From Progne subis subis (taxonomy: Eukaryota > Chordata > Aves > Passeriformes > Hirundinidae), in contig JAKJHU010000084.1 of assembly GCA_022316685.1 (NCBI GenBank), forward strand, positions 326,001-390,000: DNA of 64,000 nt. The letters run 5' to 3'. The translations under genes and the position numbers were made by a program. Position 1 is the stretch's first letter. Every line of letters starts with the position of its first letter. Below the pieces are notes generated by a model. It searched no databases and was not told the origin of the DNA. It saw only the letters and a list, made by a program, of their open reading frames with translations. Positions 1-9,737 of the stretch are shown here, in pieces.

Positions 1-1169
1 GGTCCACATTGCACGCCTTGGGTGGTCATTATTGGGTCAAAAGTATAAATAATATAGGTGTCATTTTGTTGTTGGGGGTTATCACTTAAATAACCTTGGA
101 AAGAGTTAGAAGCGCTCCATTTTTGGAGTTGTTTGTTTTCCTAGTATGCCAGGAAGCATTCTTGGAGCCCATGGTATGTGAGTCTGTAAATATTGTAAAT
201 ACATAAGATATAATAAACATTCCAAGTCCAAACTCAAGCTTGGCATATCCCAAGTATCCTGACTGTGGCAAAGAAGGAAAGAAGCCAAAACCCTCGCAAA
301 TGGCACCTCTCCTGTGAGGAAAAACACCTGCTAGTGCCAGGTCAAGACCTCTCTGAAGGAAGAAATCAGCAGTGTAAGTGGAAGAGGCAGCATTAAGCTG
401 GAAGGTGGCAGCAAAAAAGCTGGAAAAAAAATCCTCGGGGAAAAAGAAAAAACAGCTCTGATCCAGGAACTCGTGTCTGCAGGTCAGCTATGGGAACACC
501 AGAGACCAAGTAGAAGAAGCTGACAGTGAAGTCAGATAGGAATTTTTAAATACTCCTTCAGAGCCCATGATAAAAAAATCTCAAGAGACCAGTTGTGAGA
601 CCTGTTAACTTGGGTTTGAGAAAAGTTTCCAACCGCAGATGCAGAACTGCTTTTTCATCCATTTCTATGGGACTCTGTCAGTGTAAGACTTTATAATCAA
701 GCCACACTTAGACACAGTATAGCTGCGAAGCTTCTCCCTGTATGTAGGGTAATATATGAAACAATTTCAAATGGACATGAAGCCCAAAACTGCTTCAGCA
801 ACACTGAGTCCACACGGTAAAACGTGGATGAAGTGCAGGCAGGGGGGCTAGTCTCTTGCCCTTGTCCCATCAGCGTCCACATTGTCACTGCCATCTGAAA
901 AACCGCTGACGGCTACCGGACATGAGATGGGGACAAACCCAGGTGTTAAGGGATTCCCTGACCTTGAGGAGGTTTTGCCCCAGGACAGAGGACCCCAGGA
1001 TTTATGGGGGAACAGTATGGAATTAAGCAGATGCATCTGTACTCAAAAAGCAGCTCTCGAGCTGTGGTTTATCTCTCTCAAAGAGCTCTCTGGCTCTGTT
1101 CTCAGCCCGGCTGGCTCGAGAGACAAACCACAGTTGGAAGGATTTCCCTCAGGGTCCCAAAAGCCAGGA
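1..1169. other. Unassigned flank, possibly old ERV-derived
   Basis: No supportable gene. The short open frames here have no recognisable domain. The right part (about 880-1169) is more GC-rich and lies directly beyond the U5 side of the minus-strand LTR at 1170-1596, so it could be the 5' leader of that provirus read on the minus strand. I could not place a primer-binding site with confidence. The left 700 bases are ordinary AT-rich sequence. Confidence 0.3.
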
Positions 1170-1596
1170 GTGGCTGAGGACCTTTCCCTTAAGGGAGAGA
1201 GCAAGTCCCGGTCGATGGCAAAGGAAGGTCTGCACTTGATCTGGAGAGAAACCAGGGCTTTATTCAGTCTTTCTTCTGTTGTCCTGCCCCAGCTGGGGTC
1301 AGGAGCCCCTTCCCACTCCCTGAACCAAGAGGGAACAGGCCGCATGGTTTGTGGCTTATACCCAGGGAAGGGGCTAAACGCGGGGACAAGCCAATATCCA
1401 AACAGGGATAAGGTGGGAATGGAACAGAGTTGGATTACATTCCAGGAAGGGAACAATGTGGGAGATGGGCAGGGACAAACTTCGGGATAGTACATTTTCC
1501 AGGTGAACGGGGCGGGGAAGGGGGTATGGAACAAACTATTATAAAACCCCATATAAAAATGAAATACGGTATGAAACCAAATAATACACAGCAACA
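1170..1596 (-). mobile_element. LTR (minus strand), class II ERV, same family as the LTRs at 5957 and 58466
   Basis: Read on the minus strand the block begins TGTTGCTGTGTATTATTTGG at 1596, matching the starts of the LTRs at 6363 (minus) and 58466 (plus). It shares with them the central U3 stretch around 1370-1450 and a polyadenylation signal AATAAA (plus strand TTTATT, 1259-1264). It also shares the R/U5 stretch that includes GCCATCGA. The U5 end diverges from its relatives, so the left boundary is uncertain by some tens of bases. No target-site duplication was found. The LTR abuts oppositely oriented gag-like sequence on its U3 side. Confidence 0.7.
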
Positions 1597-1599
1597 TCA

Positions 1600-2939
1600 A
1601 GCAAATTCACGAGTCACGCTAACTGCACGGCCTGCAATAAGTGCACCATCTCTGCAGTGCAAGGCGGCAGGAACCGTGCTGCTAGAACCGGACGGAGCGG
1701 GTGAGACAGGCGGGCAGTGCAAGGCGGCAGGAACCGTGCCGCTAGAACCGGACGGAGCGGGTGAGACAGGCGGGCAGTGCAAGGCGGCAGGAACCGTGCA
1801 GGTAGAACGGGACGGAGCGGGTGAGACAGGCGGGCAGCGCAAGGCGGCAGGAACCGTTCTGCTAGAACAGGACGGAGCGGGTGAGACAGGCGGGCAGAGC
1901 CCTCACCCAGCGCCGGCCAGGCAGCACACGTTACAACGAACGGATCAGCTCCACAGGGTGGCGGCAGAAGCCGCGCCGCTTGGGCAGAGTGGCTTGAGCG
2001 GCGCGGCCCCGCTATCCCCCCCGCAGTTGCCATATGAATCTGCGCAGGTGCATGCAAAAAGCACAGCAGCGAACCGGGGATCGGGAAAGGCTGTAACCCA
2101 TCTCGGGGTCAGCCGAGCGGCACCGCAAGTCGTAGAGGGCGGAGATCAGCCCGCGACTGGCAGACAAGCTCCGCAGCCTGAGGTGGGCAAAGAACCCCCC
2201 TGGCATGAGGTGAGTGGGACGGCGCAGCCCCCCGGTGTGGGCGGTGTGCCTCTCCCCCACGGGGTATCCGGAATGCCTCCGCCTGGACCGAGCGCGGGAG
2301 CCAGGGCTGACAAGGCGGCCCCTCCGCATGAGTCAAGCAGAGCAGTGCCACCAAAAGTGACCAAAGCCACCCTGGCGGTTCCACAACCAATTTTAAAACT
2401 ACAAAACACGGCTATGGCTTCAGCCACACATCAGACGCCGGCAGGGGCAGGAGGAGCTTACAGGAGAACAGGGAACTGCAGAAGATCACAGCGACGTAAT
2501 TGTTGGGTTGCAGAATTCTCAGATGCAACCCGTAGGGCAGAGAGCAGAGAAGGGAGCGACCCCATCTTCTCCTGCTCAGACTGAGTCGGCGGCTTTTAAA
2601 ATAACGCTGGCCGCAGCTGAGCCAGAGAAAGGCACAATCCTGATAGACAGAAGACCCTATGAATTACTGGGAACGAGTTTGGGACTGGGCAGGCCCCCCA
2701 GCGCACAGAAATCAGGAGCAGTACAAACTGCACAGGTTACGTGGGGTGTGCAGGCAGTGATTAAACACAGTGCGCGAGAGACACAAACGCGGCAAGATAC
2801 TAGGGCAGCTCTGGCGCCGTCAAAAGGGAGCGAAGCAGTTACACCGCCACCAGAAGTGGCAGGGGCGGCTCCGACGCCCCCCGGAGCGGGCGGAGCAGCG
2901 TGGCCATGGCAACACCTTCTGTGCTTCCGTAAACAATGA
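1600..2939 (+). pseudogene. Gag-like proline/alanine-rich region of a class II ERV, decayed
   Basis: A long GC-rich plus-strand open stretch (frame open to 2584, continued in another frame 2508-2939) encodes low-complexity Pro/Ala/Gly-rich protein. This resembles the spacer between matrix and capsid in class II ERV Gag, and the equivalent region in the provirus at 32050-37600 has the same flavour. The first part is built of four 60-bp repeats. The identification rests on context: protease-like sequence follows in the same orientation at 3256-3524. No matrix, capsid or zinc-knuckle motif is visible, and at least one frame change occurs. The frame also runs through the adjacent LTR (from 1430), which is accidental. 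A different low-complexity origin cannot be excluded. Confidence 0.45.
1655..1894 (+). repeat. 60-bp tandem repeat, four copies
   Basis: The unit starts CAGTGCAAGGCGGCAGGAAC and recurs at 1655, 1715, 1775 and 1835, with a broken fifth start at 1895. Because 60 is a multiple of three the array stays open in several frames. In the gag-like frame it gives a 20-residue unit containing CKAAGTV and DGAGETGGQ. The copies differ at only a few bases, so expansion is fairly recent or has been homogenised. Confidence 0.9.
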
Positions 2940-2973
2940 GATGTACTTCCACCAGCGCCATCTTGTCATCAAC

Positions 2974-3281
2974 AACACGTTCAACCTCCCCCTGCAGCGC
3001 CACCTCTGGCCGCTTCTATTACTGCACCCTCTTAAAATGCGCAGCAACAGCTAACTCAGTTTGATATATGGCAATAACACGTTCAACCTCCCCCTGCAGC
3101 GCCACCACTGGCCGCTTCTATTACTGCACCCTCTTAAAATGCACACAACAGCTAACTCACAGTTTGATATGTGGCAATAACACGTTCAACCTCCCCCTGC
3201 AGCGCCACCACTGGCCGCTTCTATTACTGCACCCTCTTAAAATGCGCAGCAACAGCTAACTCACAGTTTGATATGTGGCAA
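2974..3281 (+). repeat. About 103-bp tandem repeat, three copies
   Basis: The block beginning AACACGTTCAACCTCCCCCT recurs at 2974, 3076 and 3179 (spacing 102 and 103 bases). Each copy ends near TTTGATATGTGGCAATAA. The array lies between the gag-like region and the protease remnant and has probably displaced or duplicated the end of gag or start of protease. The copies are nearly identical. Confidence 0.9.
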
Positions 3282-3524
3282 TAAGTCAATCAAAGTCGCA
3301 GGTTTCCTGGATTCAGGAGTGGAGATATGGAAGCCACCAGATGTCTGCAAAGCAGGTGCATAATCACAGGCAAAGGACCCGAAGGAAAGGCAGTAATCAT
3401 TTGTTCTTTCGTTGTGCAGAAACCCATTACAGTATGGAGAAAAGACCTACTGTCGCAAAACAGAAGTGGATTTTTTGGAGTCATATTTAGATCTGAGTTA
3501 AGTTATAATTTAGTATTCAGTTAA
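3256..3524 (+). pseudogene. Retroviral aspartic protease remnant
   Basis: At 3301-3324 the plus strand encodes GFLDSGVE, matching the catalytic LLD[TS]GA[DE] signature of retroviral proteases with the last two positions altered. A frame change follows. From 3351 another frame gives a stretch ending PITVWRKDLLSQNRSGFF, which resembles the conserved WGRD-L-L end of class II ERV proteases. The region is too short for a full protease plus flanks (about 90 codons) and is frameshifted, so it is dead. It matches the order expected after the gag-like region at 1600-2939. Confidence 0.6.
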
Positions 3525-4436
3525 TATTAAGACTAATTTCTCTATGCTTTAGTCTAAGTTTGGGCCCTGTTAAGTATAACTTAAATCTGAGATTAAGATT
3601 TATAAAGTTCAAGTGGTAATAAATTTATATTCTATTAATTTAAAGTTTTATATCATGTAGGTTTAAAATTATCCTGTTTTATTAAAATATGCTTATCTAA
3701 TTTTCAAAGTTTAGTTGTTTTTTCTTAGAAATAAGACAGCCTCAACTGAGACAGCTGTGATAAAACACTGAAAAGCTTGATTGTGGATGGAAGAAGATAT
3801 AATTTTTACAGTGTGGTTGTTATTGGTTGTAAGCTGTTTTAGTGGTTTTTTGTGTGTTTTATCTTAAGGTCATAAGCACATAATAGTTTAGAAAAGTGTT
3901 ATCTCAACTTCTTAAGAAGACTAGTGCTGATATATTGGTTACATGATGTGAATTTGTTAATTTTCTATATTTATAGTTGACTTCTTAAATGCTTTAACAT
4001 CACTTTCTGTAATTATCCAAAAGATACATATCATTTCAAGATCCTTCCTTATGTTCTTTAGTTGCATAAGCATTTCATAATAACTGTTTTTAAGAGCTCT
4101 GTTTTAAAAATGTATTAAGGAACATCACTCTAGTATAAAGCTAGGGTCCTGGCCACGCCTTGACTTTGGCTAGATGGGATGTTTTTACCAACAAACCCAG
4201 ATGTCTTCTGCAACAAAAACTAGATATGAGTCACTTCGACTTGACAATTTGACCCTATAAATATGACAGCTGGACCGACTTTTGGAGTGAACCTGAGAAC
4301 CTTGCCTAGGAAAGGATATACAGGTCCTCTTTGGAAAGGGGTTTTTCAGCTATTACAGATTCTGGAACAATGGTACAATATTTTAATAATTAACAATCAT
4401 TCAGTTTCATATATGTTGTTGTTAACAGTCATTCCC
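3525..4436. other. AT-rich stretch, possible ERV 3' region
   Basis: No gene. The sequence 3525-4100 is AT-rich with a TTAAGT-type texture. Around 4245-4300 there is a TATA-like CCTATAAATATGACAG followed by a more mixed block, which could be a decayed LTR belonging to the upstream gag/protease remnant. No boundaries or duplication could be defined. Confidence 0.25.
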
Positions 4437-4870
4437 TGAGGGGAACAAGTCTTATTCAGGTCACAGGTGGCATTTGGAGCTCCAAGGGCAGTCAGAGTCC
4501 TAGTTGCTAGCAGCTTTTGTATTGGAGAAATCCTGCGATGTTTGTGATTTGAGGAGATGACACCCAACTGTTCCAAGATGGGACTGGACACAAACAATGG
4601 CCATTTTCTGTAGGAAAACTTACTTGCTCCCCCAGTGTCCTTAGATCTGGTTAGAAATGGTGTTTGGGGCTCCAAGGGCCATCATAGTTCTAGTTTCTAG
4701 CAGCTTTTTGTCTTGGAGAAATCCTGTGATTTTTGCTATTTGAGGAGGCAGCATGCCACTTTTGTCAAGGTACAACTGTGTGCGAATAATCACCATTTTC
4801 TATAGGAAAAACTACTTGTTCCCCCCGTGTTCTGGGGTCAGGTCAGATGTAGTGTTTGGGACTCCAATCC
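4437..4870 (+). repeat. About 190-bp tandem duplication (2.2 diverged copies)
   Basis: The landmark GCTCCAAGGGC recurs near 4478 and 4669, with a partial third near 4860 (GGGACTCCAATCCC). CTAGCAGCTTTT recurs at 4507 and 4697, and CCATTTTCT(G/A)TAGGAAAA recurs in register. Spacing is about 190 bases. The copies are diverged by substitutions and small indels. The 440 bases to the right (4871-5309) hold nothing I recognise. Confidence 0.8.
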
Positions 4871-5309
4871 CAGCTTGGCACCTCAGGGTGCTGGGGCCCT
4901 ACAAGTGGGACTGCCTGTTCATGGGCACAGAACTGATGTCTGCATGGAATGGGGCACTGGTTTTAATATCTGTTAGATTCACAATATGCAAGCAAATCTT
5001 TATTATCTGCATTGTTTGAGTACTTTTATGAAGTGTCAAATTTTCCCCACCAGGAACAGGTATTTCCTGGATTTACTGGGTTCTTCTACTGATGGCAGGG
5101 GAAGAAATACTGATCTTTTCTTCTACCTTTGCCAAGAACATTCAGTCTAATATTTCATGGCCCTCTTCCTTCAGGTGTTTCCAGCTGTGCTAGTTAAATG
5201 GCCACGTCTAAGGACATCTTTTCATGTAAAGCAGCTGGATCTGTGTCCTTCCTGTTGCTTCCAGATTTTGTCCTGCAGCTGTTTTCTGGTCATTCCAATG
5301 CATCTCCCT

Positions 5310-5765
5310 TGACCATGCTGGGGAGAACTGGGAGCAAGTGGTAATGACTTCGTCTACACTGGGGGCAACTGACCATGACTGGGGCTATGCTTGAAGGGAC
5401 TGGAATCATCTGTGGAGTGACTGGGCATACTAGGGGCAACTGGATGATCATACCAGAATGAACTGGGACGACACTGAGGGGGATTGGGATCATACTGGGA
5501 GTGACCACAAACAGGCTAAGGGCAGTTTGGACCATGTTGGGGGCCACTGGGATATACTGGGAGCAACTGGAACTGCACTGAGGATGACTCAGAGTGGCTA
5601 TGGGCAACTGGAATCATGCTGGAAGCCACTGGGAGGAAGTGGGAATGACTGGGAATATGCTGGGAGTTTTTGGAAGTAATTGGGATTATACTGGGACTAT
5701 ACTGGGAGAGCTGGCATGTGACTAAGATCATATTGGAAGCTACTGGGATCATACTTGTTGGGAGC
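5310..5765 (+). repeat. Degenerate minisatellite, roughly 18-24-bp ACTGGGA-type unit
   Basis: The words ACTGGGA, ATCATACTGGGAG and GCAACTGGAA recur irregularly through the block, for example near 5463, 5487, 5545, 5561, 5685 and 5744. The purine/pyrimidine skew is constant. This looks like an old, degenerated minisatellite. Open frames on both strands are by-products of the repeat. Confidence 0.75.
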
Positions 5766-5956
5766 AAATCCCCAAAATAACTTGTTCCAAAAATTATAAA
5801 GTTAATATGTTAGACAAATTAACGTTAAGTTAAAGTTCTAATTAAGTTAAAGTTCTAACTACCTGTTTTTAATGATTCTGTTGTTAACATTCCTCTTTTC
5901 GTCAGGTATCGCCTCTGCTGCTTCTAGGAAATGGTACCTAGAACCATGAGGAGGAG

Positions 5957-6363
5957 TGATGGAGTTCTTTTGAGAGACCCAGACGACTGTCAATGGCAAA
6001 AGGAAAGAGAGTCTGCTCTTTCCAGGGGAGAATCAAGGCTTTATTTGGGTTCCAGCCCCTTAGCAAGACCCGAGCCAGTAGCTATCTGGTTCCTTGTCCC
6101 CGTTTCCAGGTGAAAGAGACCACCCCTCCCACTCCCGGGGCTTTTTCCCAGGGGGGAAGGGGCTAGAGGCAGGGACAAGCCACTACCCAATCTGGGATAA
6201 GTTGGGAGTAAAACAGAGTTGGGTTACATTCCAGTGTGGGGATGGGTGCGGCCGAGCAGGGACATACCACATGATACATTTTCCAAGGGGATGAAATAGA
6301 AAAACATTACACAACCCAATATAAAATAAAACACAATATAAACCCAGTTGACACACTGTAACA
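5957..6363 (-). mobile_element. LTR (minus strand), class II ERV family of 58466
   Basis: Reverse-complemented, the block runs TGTTACAGTGTGTCAACTGG (from 6363) to GAACTCCATCA (5957). It aligns throughout by eye with the plus-strand LTR at 58466-58881, including the AT-rich U3 start, the GTCCCTGCTCGGC stretch, AATAAA (TTTATT at 6040-6045) and the U5 end CGTCTGGGTCTCTCAAAAGA. Length is 407 against 416 for the relative. Flanking hexamers (GAGGAG and CCAGCC) do not match, so this is not a clean solo LTR. Its U3 side abuts plus-strand gag sequence of a different ERV family. Confidence 0.85.
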
Positions 6364-6660
6364 CCAGCCAAAAGATAGTTGCCATAGCTGCGGCTGTACA
6401 GCCAGCTGTGGCTACGGTTGTCCAACCCACGGTGGCTACAGCGGTCCAACCAGCCATGCCTACAGCCATGCAGCCATGCAGTGGCTGCTGCTATGCAGCC
6501 TACCTGGATCATTCCCCAGGGCGTGCAACAGCAGCAATGGGGTGCTCGGGCCAGGAAGAAACAGGGCAGAAAGGCACAGAAGCCTACGGCTGTCTTGTTT
6601 CTTCATGCATGATGTGGAAGGCTGAATTACACTGCAGATGCGTGTAAGGCAACAGTGCAT
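6364..6660 (+). pseudogene. Gag C-terminal (nucleocapsid) remnant
   Basis: In one plus-strand frame the sequence gives imperfect nine-residue repeats of the type AVQPAVATV (6385-6480). A basic stretch with WGARARKKQGRKAQKP (about 6535-6590) and then CGRLNYTADAC (6613-6645) follow. That last string has the spacing of a retroviral Cys-His box (C-x4-H-x4-C), with Tyr replacing the His and an in-frame TGA just before it. This is the nucleocapsid end of a class II ERV Gag. Matrix and capsid are absent: the element is cut at the LTR at 6363. It belongs with the dUTPase, protease and pol remnants that follow. Confidence 0.7.
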
Positions 6661-6739
6661 GTGAATGGTCATTCGTTGGTCGGTTCGGGAGACGTGACAC
6701 AGAGCACGAAGGTGAGACGCGTGCTGACACAAATGTCTC

Positions 6740-7085
6740 TGCTTCAGCCCCAACCAATGGAGATCTGCTCAGCAGGCTTGCAGCCAGCACCCACGGCTCA
6801 GCAGGTGTTGATGTCTGCACAGCTGAGTCTGTTGTGATTGATTCAGACAAAATACACAGGGTTCCCCTGGATGCCTTTGGTCCCTTGGGTGATGGCGTGA
6901 GTGCCTTCCTGATAGGGAGGTCCAGTGCCACCATTCAGGGTATCATGGTGCACCTGGGACATGATTGATGTGGATTTTTCAGGGCAGATTCATGCAATGG
7001 TCTCCACACCCACCCCGCCTCTGACTATCCCAAAAGGCACATGAATTGCTTAACTTGTTCCTTTTAAATCTTCTGTTTCCAGGAC
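6740..7085 (+). pseudogene. ERV-encoded dUTPase remnant
   Basis: dUTPase hydrolyses dUTP to dUMP; betaretroviruses encode it ahead of, and in frame with, protease. The remnant shows motif 1 as GSAGVDVCTAESVVI (6795-6839), a GRSS core of motif 2 (6915-6926), motif 3 as MIDVDFSGQI (from 6961, in a different frame) and motif 4 as IPKGT (about 7030). An in-frame stop then breaks the RIAQL continuation. It is frameshifted between motifs 2 and 3 and therefore dead. The 3' part is nearly identical to 33891-33992 in the young provirus, which has lost motifs 1 and 2. Confidence 0.8.
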
Positions 7086-7485
7086 CGAGGACCGGTTGCG
7101 AGGTGACAGTGGCTTCGGCTCTATTGGGCCACCTCAAGTGTGCTGGACTGCTGTCCTGACCAAAGACCGTCCTGAGACGCTGTGTACCGTGTCCATGGTT
7201 GGTGCCACGCCGTCGGAGATTCACCTTCACGGCCTCCTAGATACCGGGCTGGCATGAGCATTCTCTCCCTGGCTGTTTGGCCCCTGCAGTGGCCTTTGAG
7301 CCTGGCACAGACCCCGATCTCAGGCTTAGGAGGAAACTAAGCAATGCTATGTGAGCCAGAATCCTGTGGTCATCACGAACCCAGAGGGACAGACAGCCAT
7401 AATTTGGCCTTATGTTAGCTGAGATTCCTCAGAACCTCTGGGGGAGGGATGTTTTTGCCGCGTGGGGTTGCGAATGAGAATGGAT
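7086..7485 (+). pseudogene. Retroviral protease remnant
   Basis: Homologous base by base to the protease at 34000-34418 in the young provirus. The catalytic triad begins DTG at 7240-7248, but a one-base deletion immediately after it (GGGCTGG where the relative has GGGGCTGA) breaks the frame. A further stop-bearing change lies near 7330 and an insertion near 7414. It sits between the dUTPase and pol remnants in the usual betaretroviral order. Confidence 0.8.
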
Positions 7486-9653
7486 TTTTGATTGGGGCCA
7501 CTGTGATGAAGGACGCAGAGTGTCCCACGCCTTCTTTATGGTGGCTAGTGGAGTGGACAGATGCCATCTGGGAGAACCAGTGGCCCCTCCCTCATGACAA
7601 GCTAATCGCCCTTTCGTGAACTCGTACAGGAGCAGTTGGATCAGGGGCATCTGGAACCATCTACCAGTCCCTGGAACACTCTTGTCTTTTGTATCAAAGA
7701 GAAGTCTGGGAAACGGAGGTTGCTAAAAGACCTCCTAAGAGATCAATGCTGTGATGGAAGGCATGGGGACATTGCAGGCAGGCATGCCATCACCTACCAT
7801 GCTTCTTGCGGACTGGCTGGTCCTCATTCGTCGATCTGAAGGATTGTTTTTTAACAATCCCTCTGCATCCTGATGACAGACCAAAATTTGCCTTCACGGT
7901 ACCAACAATAAATAATGCCAAGCCCGCACAGCGATATCAACTGAAATTTTTGCCTCAGGGCATGCGAAATTCCCCAGTGTTATGCCAGTGGTATGTAGCC
8001 TGTGCCTTGTCTGGAGTTTGCAAGCAGTTTCCTGATGCTCACATCTATCATTATGTGGACGACATTTTGGTGGCTGCGTCCAACCAGGATGAGCTGCTGA
8101 GGATACAGCCTCAGTTGTTGAATGCTCTGCATTCACATGGACTGCAGGTGGCTCCAGAAAAGGTACAACAACAATCTCCCTGGAAATATTTGGGGGTCAA
8201 AATTCTGGAACAGACAGTCCGTCACCAGGAGGTGCAATTTGTGCAATCGGTGAATACACTGAATGATGCTCAGAAGCTGGTAGGTGTTATCACTTGGTTA
8301 CATCCTTACTTGGGACTGACCACAGCACAACTGTCTCCCTTGTTTGAATTGTTGAAAGGGGACACTGTCACCTTGTGAATTGACCCCTGAGGCACAAAAA
8401 GTGCTGGAGGAGGTTCAGCAAGCTGTTTCGGCTCGCCAGGTGTACTGCATTGAACCTTCCATTGATGTCACTAGTGTTCATTACCACTCCTGATTTACAT
8501 CCTACAGGTATCATTGGCCAGTGGAATGATGATTGGACTGATCATCTGCACAGTCTTGGAATGAGTTTTCCTGCCTCATCAGCCACATAAGACGGCGACG
8601 GTGCTGTTTGAATTGATTGCGCGCTTGATAATCAAGTGCTGGCAACGCTGTTTGCAATTGATGGGTGCAGATCCCTCAAAGATCATACTCCCGGTTCAGA
8701 GGGAGGAATTTGATTGGAGCTATGCGAACTATTGGAGCTATGTTTCGCTACAAAGTGCTCTAGAGGGCTTTTCAGGGCAGATCACTTATCAACTGCCTAG
8801 TCACAAGCTATTGCAAGTGGCAAAAAATACCCAATTTTCTCTATGACCCAAAAATAGCCAAGAGCCAGTGCAAGGACCCACCGTCTTCACTGACATTTCA
8901 GGCAAGACAGGAAAAGCCATTTTTACCTGGCAGGATGGATCTGAGTGGCAGGTTTTGGAAAGCCATGAGGATGGGTCAGCTCAACTGGTTGAACTAAGAG
9001 CTGCCGTCATGGCATTTGAGACATTTTCCCAGGAACCCTTCAGTTTAATAATGGATTCTGCCTATGTTGCCGACATTGCACAGCGATTGGGTTGTTCAGT
9101 GTTGAAGGAGGTCAGTAACCCTGCCTTGTTTAATTTACTGAAGGCCCTGTGCTGTGCAATTCAGGCCAGGGTTCATCCATATTATGTTCTGCATGTACGC
9201 AGTCACGCTAACTTGGCAGGATTTGTAGCGGAAGGTAACGTGAGGGCTGACAAGTTGGCTAACCCAGCATGGGTAGCTCCTCAGCCTGACCTGCTCTCGC
9301 AGGCCAGGGCATCACATAGGTTTTTCCACCAAAATGCGCATACGCTGCAGAAGCAGTTTCAACTGACAGCCACTGAGACTAGTGAGATTGTTGAGTCGTG
9401 TGACAACTGTCACGCCCTTGGTGTGCCATTGCTGGCAGGGGTAAACCCCAGGGGCCTTAAAGCCTTGGAGCTTTGGCAGACCGACATCACCCAGATCACT
9501 GAGTTTGGCCGGCTCAAGTATGTGCATGTCACAGTGGACACGTTCTCCTCTGCGATGTGGGCTTCTGCTCACATTGGAGAGAAAGCTCGCCATGTCATTG
9601 CCCACTGGAGGCAGGCCCTTGTCATTCTTGGCATACCTTCTGCTGTGAAAAGC
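7470..9653 (+). pseudogene. Pol remnant (RT, RNase H, partial integrase), class II ERV
   Basis: Closely related to the pol at 34388-37132. RT keeps LPQGMRNSP (about 7950-7980) and YVDD (8052-8063). Frame breaks are visible near 7613, 7738, 7830, 8370 and 8475, and a CGA-to-TGA stop lies at 8844-8846. RNase H (from about 8885) has VFTDISGKTG where its relative has VFTDGSGKTG. Integrase keeps HX3H, CDNC and the first catalytic Asp. It ends at SAVK just before the second catalytic Asp, where a TTTTA microsatellite replaces the rest. The longest surviving frames are 7806-8378 and 8868-9653. It is dead, but useful as the less-deleted relative of the young element. Confidence 0.92.
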
Positions 9654-9737
9654 TTATTTTATTTTATTTTATTTTATTTTATTTTATTTTATTTTATTTT
9701 ATTTTATTTTATTTTATTTTATTTTATTTTATTTTTT
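9654..9737 (+). repeat. (TTTTA)n microsatellite
   Basis: About 16 uninterrupted TTTTA units. The array begins precisely where the integrase homology stops, so it marks the truncation breakpoint of the upstream ERV. Purity suggests it is young and likely length-variable. Confidence 0.97.

Noticed and set aside
1043..1600. 185-codon minus-strand frame as a gene
   Set aside because: It lies over the minus-strand LTR and its flank; no domain, and composition follows the LTR.
5957..6363. Ordinary solo LTR inserted into the downstream ERV
   Set aside because: Flanking hexamers GAGGAG and CCAGCC do not match, and the gag sequence does not continue on the left side.
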